From Garcia nutans (Eukaryota > Streptophyta > Magnoliopsida > Malpighiales > Euphorbiaceae), in assembly GCA_947685225.1 (NCBI GenBank), contig CANTUV010000010.1:5332001-5396000 (forward strand): a stretch of 64,000 nt of DNA, read 5' to 3'. The number at the start of each line of letters is the position of its first letter. Position 1 is the stretch's first letter. This document shows, piece by piece, positions 1-12,351 of the stretch. A program made the position numbers and the translations under genes. The notes under the pieces are model-generated. The model saw nothing but the letters and a program-made list of their open reading frames with translations. It was not told the origin of the DNA and did not search any database.

Positions 1-2
1 GT

Positions 3-3000
3 TGTGATCAACATACTGCTATTGCTGAATATGATAACAACAGGAGATTTATGCAATTCCTCATGGGACTTGGAGATGAGTATGATAATGTGAAGAATCA
101 AGTGCTGTTGATGGATCCACTTCCTTCTAGCAACAAAGCATATTCAATGGTGTTGAGTATTGAAAAACAAAGAGAAGTACAAGTTACCAAACTGGAATCC
201 AGTGAAACCTCTACTGTGATGCTGGCCAGAAGAAATAACAATTATGGAAGCAACAACTATTCTGCAAACAACAACAACTACTCTGAAAACAATAGATACA
301 GGAGCAGGAAGGATGAAAAGAAGAACAGATACTGCACAAAGTGTAAAGCTAATGGCCATACCATTGAAAATTATTTTCTGATTCACAGATATCCGGATTG
401 GTTCATTGAACTGCAAAAGAGGAGAGGAGTCAATAGACAAGGAGTTACAAGTGCAAACAATGCTCAGCTGGAGGATACACCACTGCAGCAGAACAATGTA
501 TATCAGAAGGAGACTGAACCGGTTGACAGAGGAATATCTGAGCTGATACTACAAGAATTACAGAAGCTGATCAAGGGAAAAGCACTGACAGAGAATCAAG
601 TTGACAATGACATCAGGAATGTTAACTTTGCAGGTACACTACTCAATTCAGTTATTTCTGGCATTGATTTTAATTGCAAAAGTAATTGGATAATTGATTA
701 TGGTGCAACAGACCATATTACACCTAAACTTTCCTTTAATGATCTTGTTCACAAATTAAACCCACCTAAAACTATCAGATTACCAGACAATTCAACCAGA
801 ACAGTAACTCACATTGGTAATGTAAAGCTCAATAACAGAATAACCCTATACAATGTGTTGTATGTGCCATCATTCAGCTGCAACCTAATTTCTGTGAGTC
901 TTCTCACTAAATCATGTCAGCTATCAATACACTCATTTCCTGAATATTGTTTATTCCAGGATTTACAGACTGAAGAAATTCTAGCTGTGGGAAAGGTATA
1001 TGAAGACCTTTACTATATGACCAAAGAGTCATTTCTTAAACCTATGAGATGTAATACAGTGGCAAATTGTACTAGCCATAACAAACACTTAGCTATGCTT
1101 TGGCATGCAAGGTTAGGACATGTATCAAATAAAAGACTGAAACACATTTCTGGTATGCATAATTGTGATTTTGCTGATATGCTATGCACTGTATGTCCTA
1201 TTGTTAAACAATCAAGAGTGCCTTTTCCAACTAGCCATATTTCTACTTCAAACCCTTTTGAATTAATACATGCAGATTTATGGGGTCCTTACAATGTCAA
1301 ATCTATAACCAATGCTGTGTTTATGCTGACCATTGTCGATGACTATAGTCGGTATTGTTGGACCTACATGCTTACTACAAAGCCTCAAGTGCCATTTGCC
1401 TTGAAAACCTTCTTCAAATTCATCCAAAACCAGTTTAACCTTACCATTAAAGCCATTAGAACTGATAATGGTTCTGAATTTGTAAATTCTGAATGTAATT
1501 CATTTTTCCAAAACCATGGAATACTTCACCAAAAGACATGTGTTTATACTCCTCAGCAGAATGGAGTAGTTGAAAGAAAACACAGAACCCTTTTAAATAC
1601 AGCTAGAGCTTTGCTCCATCAATCTAAACTCCCATTACAATTTTGGTCTGAAATCTTATTGACCTCAACACACATCATAAATAGACTGCCATCTGAGAAT
1701 CTAAACTGGCAAACACCTTTTGAAAGACTCTATAAAAAACCACCAGACTATAACCACTTCAAAACTGTTGGCTGTTTATGTTACTCAACAAATACCTTAC
1801 CCCACAAACACAAATTTGATCCAAGAGCACATCCATGTGTATTTTTGGGTTACTCTCAACAACACAAGGGTTATAAACTCTATAATCTGACCACAAAATC
1901 ACTAATCCATTCTCGAGATGTTTTCTTTGTGGAATCAGTTTTTCCATATCACTACATCTTACCTGAAACAGTAACCAATTTCACCTTACCTAACTGTATT
2001 TCAGACAATTCCAGCCCCATATCCTCTTATCCCTTTACCACTACATCTGATGTTGCCACAGATTCTAAACAACATGACAATGTACAAACTGTACAAACAT
2101 CAGCAGCTGGTATTTCTACACCTCCTACATCAGCAACTGATATCATACATTCTCCCACCCCTGAACCTGCACCTGAAATACAAGATGTCCCAATTCTAAG
2201 AAGGAGCACAAGAATAAGATCAACTCCTTCTTGGATGAAGGATTTTGTCACTACTACCTCCAACACTACACCAACCATTCCTTTTACATCCCAACACCAA
2301 AACTTTGTTGCACAAGTCTCTAATATCAAAGTACCTAGCAATTATAATCAAGCTAAAAATGACTGTAATTGGGTTGATGCTATATGCAAAGAGTTAACAG
2401 CTCTTGAACAAAACAATTCTTGGATTGGATTCTTACTGATTTACCTCCTAATATAAAACCTGTGGGCTGTAAGTGGATATACAGGGTAAAATACAATGCA
2501 GATGGAAGTGTTGACAGGTTTAAAGCAAGACTTGTGGCCAAGGGATATAGCCAATTGCTTGGGCTTGACTACAACCAGACTTATTCTCCAGTTGTTAAAT
2601 TGGTCACTGTCAGAGTTTTTTTAACTATTGCAGCTGCACATGACTGGCCTATCCATCAATTGGACATCAATAATGCATATTTGCATGGGTCCATTGATGA
2701 AACTATTTACATGGAGGTACCACTAATTATACAAAGGCAAAGAAAGGGCAAGTATGCAAGTTACAAAGGTCACTTTATGGATTAAAGCAGGCTGGCAGAC
2801 AATGGAATAAAGAATTATCTAATAGCCTCTTCTCTCAAGGATTCAGACAGTCTAGCAGTGATCACTGCCTGTTTACAAAGGGTCATGGTGATAATTTCTT
2901 AGCTATACTTGTTTATGTTGATGATTGTATTATCACAGGACCCTCACTCACACTGATCCAGCAACTTAAACATTTCTTGCATCAGCAATTTACCATCAAG

Positions 3001-3873
3001 GATTTAGGAAATGCAAAATATTTCCTAGGTCTAGAAATTGCAAGGTCTGCAGATGGTTTGCTTCTAACACAAACTAAATTCATTAATGATATTTTAAAAG
3101 ACATAGGTACGGAGAATACCAAGCCTGCAGCTACTCCTTACATTCAAGGTATCCATCTTACTTCCACCATGGATTCTCCTCTCCCAAGTCCAGATGTTTA
3201 CAGAAGACTTATTGGAAGACTTCTCTACTTGTCCTTAACAAGGCCTGACATTAGTTATGCTATCCAGAAACTAAGTCAGTTCATGCAGGCACCAGCACAA
3301 CAACACTTAAAAGCAGCCTTAACAGTAGTAAAATACTTGAAAGGAACCAGTAACAGAGGCATATTTTTACCTGCAGACAATGATCTGAAGTTAAGGGCGT
3401 TTTCTGATGTTGACTGGGCCTCTTGTGTCGATACAAGGAAGTCCACCACTGGATATTGCATCTTTCTTGGAACAACATTAGTTTCATGGAAGTCTAAAAA
3501 GCAAAACACCATTAGTAGATCATCAGCAGAATCTGAGTATCGGGCAATGGCTACCACAGTTTGTGAAATACGGTGGCTCACTTTCCTCCTCAGAGATTTT
3601 CATGTTTCAGTAGTCACGCCCATTCCTCTCCATTGTGATAACAAGGCAGCCATTCACATTGCTGCAACCCCTGTGTTTCATGAGAGGACCAAACACATTG
3701 ACATTGATTGTCATGTGGTTCGAACTCAACTAACTTCTGGGCTGATCAGCACCCCTTATCTTCCTTCTTTTCTACAATTAGCTGATCTATTCACCAAACC
3801 CCTATCCACTGATCAGTTTCAAACATTTGTCTTCAAGCTTGGGTTGGTAGATTTCTCCCCAACACCAGCTTGA
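3..3873 (+). pseudogene. copia gag-pol polyprotein, two frame breaks
   Basis: The frame is open from base 3. The Gag end has a nucleocapsid knuckle near base 333 in which the last Cys of CX2CX4HX4C is Tyr. The protease site reads DYGATDH, with Tyr where Ser or Cys is usual. Integrase shows the H-H-C-C zinc region (LWHARLGH to CTVC) and the D,D-35-E core (HADLWGPY, RTDNGSEF, QQNGVVERK). RT begins near base 2380. A 5-bp tandem repeat (ggatt twice) near 2431-2442 shifts the frame. A one-base loss near 2730, just after the codons for MEVP, shifts it again. From there the frame is open through YVDD (about 2912), the FLGLE region, RNase H (WASCVDTRKSTTGY, SSAESEYRA, HCDNKAA) and a TGA stop at 3871. 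The frame sequence (0, then 2, then 1) matches these two events exactly. Confidence 0.92.
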
Positions 3874-3881
3874 GGAGGGGG

Positions 3882-4138
3882 TATTAAGCATATACGTGTA
3901 CATATTAATTAATTGACCAATATGTATAGATGACATCAATGTTAGTTTAGCTCTTCTTCTTTAGTTTGTTAGAAAATGACAGCTAAGAAGACTTGTATAT
4001 AAAGACCTGTAACTAACACAAAGGAAGATACATACATAAATATATTCTTTCCTGCAAAAGCTCATTCTCGAAGCTCTGCTCAATCTCTAATTCTTCTATT
4101 CATTGTTTGTAAATCTTGCTTTAATCTTCAGCAAAACA
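3882..4138 (+). repeat. 3' LTR of the first copia element
   Basis: This starts directly after a G-rich polypurine tract (gaggaggggg) as TATTAAGC and ends at gcaaaaca. It holds a TATA-like box (tatataaag, 3996-4004), as expected of an LTR promoter. Its length of about 257 bp fits a short copia LTR. The right boundary is set by the CA end and the change to AT-rich DNA and is less sure than the left. Confidence 0.75.
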
Positions 4139-6505
4139 TTTAATAAAACTTTTCTCACCCATCTTTAGGGTTTGTTGGTTGATGATTTGATATGATTTCC
4201 TAAAAATATAATAAAATTTTGTAAAATATAATAAATGATTGAATTTTATTTATTTATTTTAAATTTTTATGATTTAATTTTACTTGGTAAATTTTTGGTT
4301 TAAAAAATATAAAATTTAATAAAATTTATATCAATTTAGTGATTTTTTATATATAATTTTAAAAAACTCTCTCTGTCCAAATTTATAGACTTCTCATTTT
4401 TTTAAAATTTAAAAAATTAACTATTTTTATTAAAAATATAAATTATATATATTTTTCTATTATATCATTTTTTAATATAAGATATATTTAATAAATAACA
4501 TTAAATAAGGATATTATAGAGATTTAATATGCCAACAACTTATTAAACTAAAAAATTTAGGGTGAAGAAAATATTATTTTTTTAAAAAATATTCTTATTA
4601 AATTTTAAATATTAAATATAATCTTATAATTTATTTTTTTATCTACGTAATCTATTAAAATTTTATAAAATACTATTAAATTAAAGTTAAAAATTTATCT
4701 AATTATGTTATATATATTATTTATATAATATAATATCACATAGTATGTGTGAGGCATAGCCTAACAATAAATAATATTTTTTAGAGTTAATAAATCCAAG
4801 ATCATTTCACCGTTCTCTAATATAATGTTCAAATATATATATTTATATATAATTTTATATATTACTAAATCATAATTACTAAACCATAATGTGAAATATG
4901 CAAATGATGCTTATTCCTTAGTTAGAACTTGGACGCCTCTCGCTCTCTTGTCCACCCATAATTAATAGATTATAAACGAACTGTAGCTGTAGGGCATTAT
5001 TTAGTTCTACATGTCACTATCATTTTCCTTTCTTATTAATTCCAGCTCCTGCACTTTGCCAACCACTTCATATATCATATATTTTCAACGATGTTAGTGA
5101 TGGAAAAATAAATTCATTGAAAAATAGCAGATAATTAATTCACAACCATAATATATCATATGCCAATTGCAATAACTATTTGATCTCATTATTAATATGT
5201 ATAACTTATATTTCCAAATATTTTTATAATACTTGGGTTCTTTATTTCTAAATAATATAATTAAATCATTAAAGTATTTTCTAATTACACGTACCTGAGG
5301 GAAAACTTCTTTATTTACTCATAGGTTGTATAAGAGCACACATGTATTTTTTCATATATTATATGTAGCATATTTTTGTTCTTTTATAATGAAGTGAGTG
5401 CCAATAACATTTTTTTCATTGATTGCTATTATATTATTATTACTTTTGTCCCGACTTAAATAGTGACTTTTGTAAAAAAAAAAATTATTTCATTAATATT
5501 GTCACTTTATAAAATTAATAAAAATTTTAAATTTTCTCTTTTTAACTTTATCTTTATAATTATCATCACTATATTTAATACTTTCTCATTTCACTTCAAT
5601 TATCATGAAAGAGAAATTTTTTTGATCCATTTCAATGGCTACTTTTATAAATTCAAAGTTTTAAATTTACTCTTATATGTAGTAAATACTTCTAAAGTTA
5701 GTAATTAATAAGAATATAATATTTAAAAGAGATAATTAAATAAAATATTATAAATTTATTTTATAAAATTTATAATGATTAATGATTATCTTAATTTATA
5801 TAATTATTTTAAAAAAGATAATTGCAGTAAAATATAGGAAGTATATTTTATTGATCACTGAATAATTTTTAAGTTTAAAATACGAAGAGTTTTGTATATT
5901 ATCTAAAAAATTATATAAAAAAATTAATGAAGTGAGAATATGCATTAACATTAATGAAGTACATTAACATAAGTAATTTTTTTTGTTTTATTTCTACTTT
6001 AAGATTTTTATTGAATCTTTTTATATTTATTTGTGTGAACTATAAATTTACTTGAAAAAATTGACTTATATTTTAATTTATTTAAATAATTTGTGGTGTG
6101 ATTGGGTTAAATAATGAATTAATTTAGTATTTTGAATTTTATATTAAATTAATTATAAATTATAAATTAAAATATAAAATATAAATTTAATATAAATTAT
6201 AATTAGGTTAATAAAATTAAAATTATAAATTGTGACTAGATTAATAAAATTAGAATTATAAATTTATAATTACTCGTTGATAATTTTTCATGTGTAAATT
6301 TTACTCCCTTTATATTAATTTCTAGTTTCTCCACTGATGAAGGATATTTTAGTCTATTTAAAATATTTTTTTATAATATTTAAATAATTTAATAATTATT
6401 TTGTGTAAATGAGATAGAGATAGTATTATTATTATTATTATTTTCTGAAATTTGTTGTGTACCATACTAAACCAATGAACCTGACCATATATAATCCACG
6501 AGTCG
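4139..6505. other. AT-rich intergenic DNA, no gene seen
   Basis: Long A/T runs and short open frames with no recognisable protein. It holds a MITE relic (4366-4560), a partial Stowaway-like end near 6302, and an ATT microsatellite near 6424-6441. I see no RNA gene. Confidence 0.6.
4366..4560. repeat. MITE relic, same family as 59049-59308
   Basis: It starts with a Stowaway-like ctctctctgtcc end and then cttctcatt. The interior (tatttttattaaaaatata, ttttctattatatc, attatagagattta, tatgccaac) recurs in the same order near 59049-59308. The right terminus is not clear. Confidence 0.5.
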
Positions 6506-6598
6506 TTCTTTGGTAATTAGTATCGAAATGGCACGGTGTACCGGGAGGAACGTAGGCCGTTGGACTAATTGCATGAAATCTTAACCATTCATTAAATA
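6506..6598 (+). repeat. Left arm of a 1.9 kb-spaced inverted repeat
   Basis: About 93 bp here (ttctttggtaattag to aaccattcattaaat) match the reverse complement of 8299-8385 at roughly three quarters of positions. Shared blocks include ggtgtacc, gatttcatg and aatggtt. This could be the terminal repeat of one large non-autonomous element, or two copies of one repeat in opposite orientation. No matching target duplication is visible. Confidence 0.55.
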
Positions 6599-6635
6599 AT
6601 TTAAAAGAGAGAATTTTAGAATTTTAAGTCATTAA

Positions 6636-7273
6636 AGCTTTGTTTAGATGACTCGCAACATGTTATGATAACGTGTAGTATAGTATGATACTCCATTTCT
6701 TTTTAAATATCCATTTAAGAATTTTTTTTTTTGTTCTTAAATAAGTGCCTATTGGAATAATAATATATAATTAGCCATTTCAATTCAGTATCATCCTTAT
6801 TTATTAAATACATATTCATTATTTGTAAAAGAATATTTTAGTAAAAAAATACTAATAAATAATTTTCTTAATATTAATAAAATAATAAAAATGAATACTT
6901 AAAAAGAAAATGGAGGGAGTATAATATAATATGGTCTCAAAAATAATGTTTATTATATTTGAAATGATGATATGGTATATTATGGTTAAATAAAAATATG
7001 TTTATTTAGTTTTATAATATTTTTTAAGAATTTAATATGTTATAAAAATAAATAATTATTTATTAGTATATATTTGGTGTTTGAAAAATTTTATTTTGAA
7101 TATTCTTGAAAAATAAAATTATAAAATTATAAAAAATCTAAATTAATTATTTAAAAATCATGATTTTTAAATAATAAAATTACCACGAGAAACTATATTA
7201 TAGAAGTTAAAAGTCAAAATAAATAAAAATTAAATTATATCATATTATGACAAACCATGAAACAAACAAGGCC
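6636..7273. mobile_element. Tourist-like MITE with a nested Stowaway-like MITE
   Basis: The ends are inverted (AGCTTTGTTT on the left, AAACAAGGCC on the right) and flanked by TAA on both sides (6633-6635 and 7274-7276). That fits the 3-bp TWA duplication of PIF/Harbinger elements. Without the nested 228-bp element and its 2-bp duplication the length is about 408 bp, almost the same as the related element at 20661-21071. Confidence 0.7.
6691..6918. mobile_element. Stowaway-like MITE
   Basis: The left end (ctccatttctttttaaa) is the inverse of the right end (ttaaaaagaaaatggaggg). A TA dinucleotide lies directly outside both ends (6689-6690 and 6919-6920), the Tc1/mariner-type duplication. The ctcc(ctcc) ends are typical of plant Stowaway elements. 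It sits inside the Tourist-like element and is therefore younger. Confidence 0.75.
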
Positions 7274-7276
7274 TAA

Positions 7277-8298
7277 ATGGTGTGGTACCAATTCACTTCT
7301 TAAATATTATTTTCTTTTTAGAGATTTTTAGAATTAATGTTAATGGTGTTACTCCCTCTCTCTCTACATATATACATGATATTAGGGTTCACAATGAGCA
7401 AGTAATCCCCATTTTTAGCTAACATTTATCTCAAACAAAGCAAAAATTTTCTATTTCTTTTGTCGTAAGGATAGGGACGAAGAGAATTTTTTTCTCCTAT
7501 TAAGCTGGGCAGGGTGAAGGCAGAGAGCATATTTCTCGTCTTGTGGGGATTTCTAACCCATCTCTGTAGGGACCCAATATATGTATATATATTAAATCAA
7601 ATAACATTTAATATTTTAACCTTAAAATCAAACAATGTAAATAAAAGTATGTAAAATCATTATATATAAAATTTTTATAATTAAAAATATTTTATGATAT
7701 TATTATTTATTGGATGTTGAGGGCTGGATTTGCTTAAGTAATATAAAATTTTAATCAAACATAAATAATTATAAGCAATATATATTTCCTCAAAAAAAAT
7801 TATAAGCAATATATATAAGAGAGAGTATATTCATTTTTCTATTATCAAAATCATTATAGTTTAATTAAATTATGATTTATTGATATTTTAATTTAAAAAA
7901 TTAAAATTAGGTAAATAAATTCCTCACAAAGAATTTATGTCCTGGAAAGTTTGTCCTCATTTATAGGGCGAGGATGAAAATGAGAATTTTCCATTAAAAT
8001 GGAGATAGAGATGGAGAATATCCCCCGCCCGCTTCAGTGCTATCCCTGCAAGACAATGATAGTATTTGTTTGGATGGCTGAAGAAAGGATTAACCATCAC
8101 AGTAAGGATCATACTAATTCCAAGATCTTATGTTTGAACTTTAATTTGTATATGCATGATAATTTGAATAAATTGTAACTTGTAGGATACTCAAAGCATG
8201 TTAATAACCAAGGCAGAATTAATGTCTGCTCAATTCATGTATGGAGCTTTAATAAATTAAAATCATTAAATTCTAGTACCTTCTAAAAGTTGTATTTA
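7277..8298. other. AT-rich spacer with GC-richer patches
   Basis: No gene is seen. Two less AT-rich patches (about 7465-7570 and 7920-8055), with words such as gggacgaag, tggggatttc and ggagatagagatgg, stand out from the background. They resemble each other in composition and are probably old transposon pieces. I could not assign a family. Confidence 0.4.
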
Positions 8299-8385
8299 AA
8301 TATAATCCAATGGTTGAGATTTCATGAAGTTAATCCAAGGATCTACTTTTCCCAAGGTGTACCGTAACATTTTGGTACCAAAGAA
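8299..8385 (-). repeat. Right arm of a 1.9 kb-spaced inverted repeat
   Basis: Read on the minus strand this matches 6506-6598: ggtaccaaag-type end, ggtgtaccg, ttaatcc, gagatttcatg and aatggtt. See the left arm for interpretation. Confidence 0.55.
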
Positions 8386-9523
8386 TTAGCCACATTCCAC
8401 ATAAAGTCATAAATTAATATATATGAAGCTATGTCAAATGTAAATACTAAAATCATTTATAATATGACTATATATGCAATGAAAATTGTGAAAAATATAT
8501 TGTATGGCATTGATTAAATGATAGTGATAGAAGTTATTTTTAAAACTATCCATTAAAATATTAGTCAAGAATTTTCTGTCCATCTATTTATAATTGAAAT
8601 TATATCATAAAAGGGGCAAAAAAAAGCCAGTGGTGTTTTTTCACATGGATTGATGAGACTTTAGTTATGGGTGTATGAGGTCAGCCTATTGACTTGGATA
8701 GTCAGCCTCACCAAAACATATTTTTCCCCATTTTATTCTAATAAAATTTTATATTCTTATGAAAAAAAAAGGGGGGAAAAACCTCCAAATTTTCAAAGTA
8801 GGAGGCATGCATGCACAAACAATAACAAACAATAGATTAATATTCATATATATGTGCTTGCAATTTGCAAAGCAGCACTTTATTGATGCATCCAACCTCT
8901 TCCTTTTCTGGTTCGTTATCCTTTTCTTTTTCAAAACTTTAAAATATTAAGAACAATATTTACAGAAATCCTTCTTTGGGAAATGTAGATTGAATAAAAT
9001 AATATTAGAGATACTATATGTAAAATTAGGTAGAGAACAAAGTGTTTAATTTATTTAAAGGATATATGATATTTCATCACTTCAAGAAAACACTGAAATT
9101 TAGATATTTGGAAATCACCTTTAAATATATAAATTAATGATATATATATATATATGACATATTATATATATATACACACACATAAATTTTAGTATAGCTA
9201 AGGCTGAAAATATGTAAAAAGCAAATTATATTTTGTTTTTTTCTAAGATATTGAAAGATTTTTATTTATTTTTTAATTGTGAAATGGGATTGGAAAGGAT
9301 GGGAAGAGCAGAGATTCCACATCCTAAAATTGGAGAAAGAGATGGGGCATACATATAATAAGCATATATTATAATATATCTTCATACTTGACCAAGACTC
9401 TTATGCCATTCTTTTCTCCCATAACCACCAACTTCTCTAATTCCCTGCTCCCATTTATGAAAATCTTGGAACTCTTATATAATAATAATTTACAAAAAAA
9501 AAAAATTAAAGAATCAATTATAT

Positions 9524-9555
<32 letters not shown>

Positions 9556-12090
9556 ATTGGCATTAGAAAGCCATCACTACCATCCATAGATAAATTCCAA
9601 ACCATCATTTATTTTTTTACTTTGCAGCTTATACAGACTTATTTTGGCTTACATCACTAGATCAGAAATTGTCTCCCAACTCTACTATTTTACACTTAAT
9701 TTTAACCTACCATATATAATATACATATATAATATCAGAACCCATTTATATATAATCCCACAAATCTGTTGCCTTCAAAAGAAGAAGCCAGAGAGAAATT
9801 GATGAAGATTTAGTTAGATTAGCTATATATATAGCATTGCCTATCACTATCAAAGAAATTAATAGCAAAACTTTTTATAAATAATGGGTACTGAAGATAA
9901 TTAATTATTTGATTAATTGATCAGCATGCAGATAACATATACAAATAGCGAGTCAAAAAAGAAAACGCAATGAACTGTCAAACTTTCTTGGCGTCAGGGA
10001 GAGAGAGAGAGATGAAATGAAAGCACTGAAAGCTCTTTTTAGTCATCATGTTGGTGAAACACACACAATCGGTACCATCCCCCACACACATATATTTACA
10101 AGCCCTCTCCAGGTAAAAGCTGTGCTGTCTGTCTCTTGACTCGATGAAAAATTTTCATTTGTTGAACAAATTAAATTAAATTATTAAATTAAAATAAGTC
10201 TCTCCAAATAGTTAAAAGATTAAACTAATTAAATTAAAATATTAAATTTTGATTAAATTGATTCCGTTATATTTTTCAGTTAATTTAAAAATAAATAAAT
10301 TATATTATAAATATGTTTTCCAGTTTGTTTATTTATGTAAGAAAATGAAAATTAAATTATCACATAAACCAAAAAGTTAAAAATATCAGTTATTTTTTAT
10401 AAAAATTATTTTCAAATATTTTTAATATAAATGAATATATAAGAATTCCATAATTACTACCTCAAAAAAAAAAGAATTCCATAATTACTGTTTATATTAT
10501 TATAAAAAATATCTCTAATATATTCATATAAAATAAAAAATATCAGTTACTAAAAAAAATTACTCGTATAAGGGTTTCTAGTTTATTTATATAAAGAAAA
10601 TAAAGATATCAGTGGTTCAGTTAATTCTAACGAAGCTCTTAACCTGAAATTAAAATTTACATTTATTAACCGAATCAAATTAATTATTTTATTTAATTGA
10701 ATGAATTTAACTGAATTATTTATGGAGTCGATTAATTTTTTTTTTTATTTTTGCCAATTAGTACTCATCCCTACTCTCTGAATACGTTTATATCGACAGA
10801 GTCAAAGTAAAATTCAATTTCTTCCCCACCTGAAAATGATTCCACTAAAAAAGTAGTGTATGGATGTACGTGTTTGCTTGTATGTATAATACATATACAT
10901 TCATAACATCAATATGTTGCCTATCTATGTAACCAGTTGCATTGCAATAAATATTAAATCTAAATAAAATAATCAGTAATAAATATTATTTTAATCAAAA
11001 ATTTTTTTATTGAACTTTTAATTGTGGGAGTTTCATATGAATCAGATAGTATATACATACTATTTTGCTGCTTATACATTTTCGAATTAAAATCTTCTTT
11101 TAGAAATGGGTAAAAATTTGTTTTTGCACTAGCCTTATTTTAAATTAATATGTATGTATACATGTTAATTAATTTTTTTTGTATTGCTTCGTGAAGTAAA
11201 GTGACTTCTCTCATATTGAGCGCCCACATGCATAACAAGTTCCATCTATAATCTATTTATCTATGATACAGAAAACTTGGATGATGATGATGAATCAACA
11301 AAGAATCATGTGATTTTTGTGCTCTAGCTCTTCCTATGGTGGGGTCGTCCATATTTTCAGACTCGTAAAATGCATACATTTTCATATAAAAAAAAAAGAA
11401 TAATAATGTGTCCATGGGCTGTGGCCGCTGCCTGTGTGTGATAATTTGTGTATCTGAGCATATACATGCATCAGGGTGGAGACTTCTACCAATAAGGCAT
11501 TGGCACTTATTCGCAATATCAAACATATGTATATACATTACAACATTAATTTTTGGTAATGTCAGGCACTTCATAGCATGTTCCAACACCAATAATAAAA
11601 TGGTATAAGCTGGTTAAAAAAATTATATTTGATTAAAAAGAAAGGTGTTTTTTGGTGGGTAGAATACGAATAAGTGATGGTGCAGTTGCAGGTGGTTTCT
11701 TAACATTTGACCTAATAAATAAAGATGGTTAGAAAGAACGTTTTATATGGGACTGAAATGAGTGGCAATACCTTAGTGTGTCAGAAAGGGTAAGAAAAGA
11801 AAGAAAGAAAATAACATTGGGTTTTGAAGAGAAAGGTACAGCACAGAGGCACATACAGCAGCAGCTGGTCTTTGAAGTGAAAGAAATGGGAGCTACTAGT
11901 CATGATGTAGTGTAAGAAACAAGAATAATAAGGTTAGGACTTCGTGATCGATTAATTTTGAATGGAGGATATATATATTGATATGAATAAAGACTAGTAA
12001 AGGACCCTCTGGGGACCATCAAAAGCCTAACAAAAAGGTGGGCCTCACGAAATCATTTTGGTAAATTTTACAGTGTGATTAATTACAGTA
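8386..12090. other. Intergenic DNA upstream of the RSS3-like gene
   Basis: No coding gene is recognised. It contains TA microsatellites (for example 9531-9557), GA tracts near 9999-10012, and AT-rich DNA at 10140-10760 that looks transposon-derived. The less AT-rich stretch from about 11640 is probably distal promoter of the downstream gene. Short open frames here have no recognisable motifs. Confidence 0.5.
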
Positions 12091-12094
12091 GCGC

Positions 12095-12351
12095 AGAGAG
12101 AGAGAGAGAGAGAAAGAGAAATTAAGAGAGGTATAACTGTAAGATTTCCCTGTTGGTGGCCTTATATAAAGGACGGTAGGATGTTGGGGTCTGCCTTCTT
12201 CTTTTAAATCCAGAGTAAGGAAGCAAAGCAAAAAAAAAAAAACAATTATTATTGTAGCCTAAGAAAGAGAGAGAGAGAGAGAGACAGAAAAAAATTAGAG
12301 AAATTTTCTTTTTCTTTCTTTCTTTTTTTCTTTTCTTATAATATTTTGACA
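12095..12351 (+). promoter_or_regulatory. Core promoter and 5' leader of the RSS3-like gene
   Basis: A TATA box (ttatataaa, 12162-12170) lies about 180 bases before the start codon. A GA microsatellite (12095-12112) precedes it. A second GA tract (12266-12284) followed by a CT-rich stretch lies in the predicted leader. GA/CT-rich leaders are common in plant genes. The transcription start itself is inferred. Confidence 0.6.

Larger units (their letters stand above)
1..4138 (+). mobile_element. Ty1/copia LTR retrotransposon, 3' part, non-functional
   Basis: The element enters from the left edge of the window. It carries, in order, the end of Gag, protease, integrase, reverse transcriptase and RNase H, then a polypurine tract at 3872-3881 and a single LTR. 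The order protease-integrase-RT-RNase H is the defining copia order. The 5' LTR and primer site lie outside the window, so target duplication and LTR divergence cannot be read. The coding frame is broken twice and two conserved residues are replaced, so this copy should not move by itself. Its LTR starts with TATTAAG, as does the second copia element at 15161-20261, but the proteins differ enough that they are separate families. Confidence 0.95.

Noticed and set aside
3882..4138. A shared family for the two copia elements because both LTRs start TATTAAG
   Set aside because: LTR interiors and proteins differ widely; only the termini agree.
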